Below, piece by piece: positions 63,466 through 64,000 of a stretch of 64,000 bases of DNA. The stretch spans positions 1,386,616 through 1,450,615 of the forward strand of contig KN832881.1 of assembly GCA_000827325.1 (NCBI GenBank). Reading direction: 5' to 3'. The notes under the pieces are model-generated. The model searched no databases and was not told the DNA's origin. It worked only from the letters and a program-made list of their open reading frames with translations. Each line of letters begins with the position of its first letter. Within the stretch, counting starts at the first letter, position 1. This stretch comes from Oidiodendron maius Zn. Its lineage: Eukaryota > Ascomycota > Leotiomycetes > Myxotrichaceae. A program made the translations under genes and the position numbers.

Positions 63466-64000
63466 TCACCCTCGCTGGTATAGATCTCTCGACGTGTCTA
63501 GCATCCAATACCAGAGAGCATGAGAAGAGAGGTCGAAAAAGGTGAAAGCGGGACCGTATGTGGAGCTCACGATCACAACATTGTGTGCTCTGTGTATATA
63601 GGTCGCCGGGCTTGGGCTTCTGTGTGATCTGTCTCTGTTTTTACAACCAAAACATTAGGCGTTCAACACCAGGATCCAAGACGCTTTAGTCGTCTTTTGT
63701 GGTCCAACTCAACTTGGGTTCCACTTTCTCTTTTATTTCTCGAATTCGCCGGGCTTGGCCTTAACTAGCTGATTCTGGTAAGTAGCTCCCGTGAGTAAAT
63801 GGTTACGCTGCATGGTGTCCTTTGGCAATGCTGTTAGCAGCAGTTGGGCTGCGATCGATGGGGGTTTGACTTGGGTTGGGCAGGGTAGTGCGAATAGCCT
63901 CGTCCGGGCAAAAGAAGGAAAAACTAGATATGCATACATAATGGGTGGATAGTAATGAAGGAATGTCAGCCTTGCGATGAGCCCTTCCAAACAAACATAA
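63466..64000. other. right-edge region
   Basis: Holds the NEP1 3' flank and, on the other strand, the end of an unidentified frame (next entry). No other content seen. Confidence 0.4.
63733..63999 (-). CDS. possible last exon of an unidentified gene, cut by the window edge
   Basis: On the minus strand the last 30 or so residues before the stop (LPKDTMQRNHLLTGATYQNQ then LVKAKPGEFEK) look like a genuine protein C-terminus, hydrophilic and lysine-ending. A good acceptor (CTGCTAACAG) precedes it at about 63834, and the region to its left in transcription order looks like an intron or another exon. The rest of the gene would lie beyond the window. I do not recognise the family. Confidence 0.3.
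   Translation of the reverse strand, partial: YVCLEGLIARLTFLHYYPPIMYAYLVFPSFARTRLFALPCPTQVKPPSIAAQLLLTALPKDTMQRNHLLTGATYQNQLVKAKPGEFEK

Noticed and set aside
1-64000. CRISPR arrays, prophage, LTR-type elements, rRNA
   Set aside because: Looked for regular spaced repeats, long terminal repeats, reverse-transcriptase or integrase motifs and rRNA-like sequence by eye; none was found.

Overview
The window looks like a chromosomal segment of a filamentous ascomycete (Pezizomycotina; a Eurotiomycete-like fungus is my guess, class not proven). The evidence is the gene content and gene structure. It carries filamentous-fungal families (Clr5-domain protein, Gti1/Pac2 WOPR regulator, Zn2Cys6 factor, GH64 glucanase, DUF6640 membrane protein, fungal CorA-like protein). 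Protein genes lie on both strands with no operons, and most are interrupted by introns of about 45-60 nt with GT..AG ends. I see no rRNA, no convincing tRNA, no CRISPR array, no prophage and no intact transposon. Exon joins below were worked out by hand from splice motifs, reading phase and family similarity.

Layout, left to right. 0.3-20 kb: SPRY protein (-), amidase (+), vacuolar-type Ca2+/H+ exchanger (+), mitochondrial D-lactate dehydrogenase (-), Clr5-domain protein (-), GH64 beta-1,3-glucanase (+), CorA-like protein (-), DUF6640 protein (-), Golgi protein Sys1 (+). 20-31 kb: a 761-residue orphan (-), then three genes on one strand: a copper amine oxidase ending in the peroxisomal signal SKL, an MFS monocarboxylate-type transporter and a Zn2Cys6 transcription factor. 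31-37.7 kb: one WOPR-family regulator in otherwise gene-poor DNA, with 3.8 kb upstream and 1.5 kb downstream free of recognisable genes. 37.7-47 kb: mitochondrial asparaginyl-tRNA synthetase (-), a microbial-type PARG-like protein (+), an unknown conserved fungal protein (-), and CFT2/CPSF100 (-), which is divergent from SEC24 (+). 51-64 kb: membrane-anchored Nudix hydrolase (+), ankyrin protein (-), secreted alanine/glycine-rich protein (-), M20 amidohydrolase (+), FMN-binding split-barrel protein (+), NEP1/EMG1 rRNA methyltransferase (+), and an unidentified partial reading frame at the right edge.

Most genes are housekeeping or ordinary metabolism and do not form one pathway. The best candidate for a functional group is amine oxidase + transporter + Zn2Cys6 regulator (23.4-30.9 kb), which could be a small amine-utilisation unit. 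The most striking non-coding signal is an 818-nt stretch without a single sense-strand ATG just before the WOPR gene, while the opposite strand has eleven in the same stretch; this suggests a long, selected 5' leader. I did not find a convincing wholly new system. The most unusual protein-level item is the PARG-like protein, whose active-site signature departs from the bacterial-type consensus.
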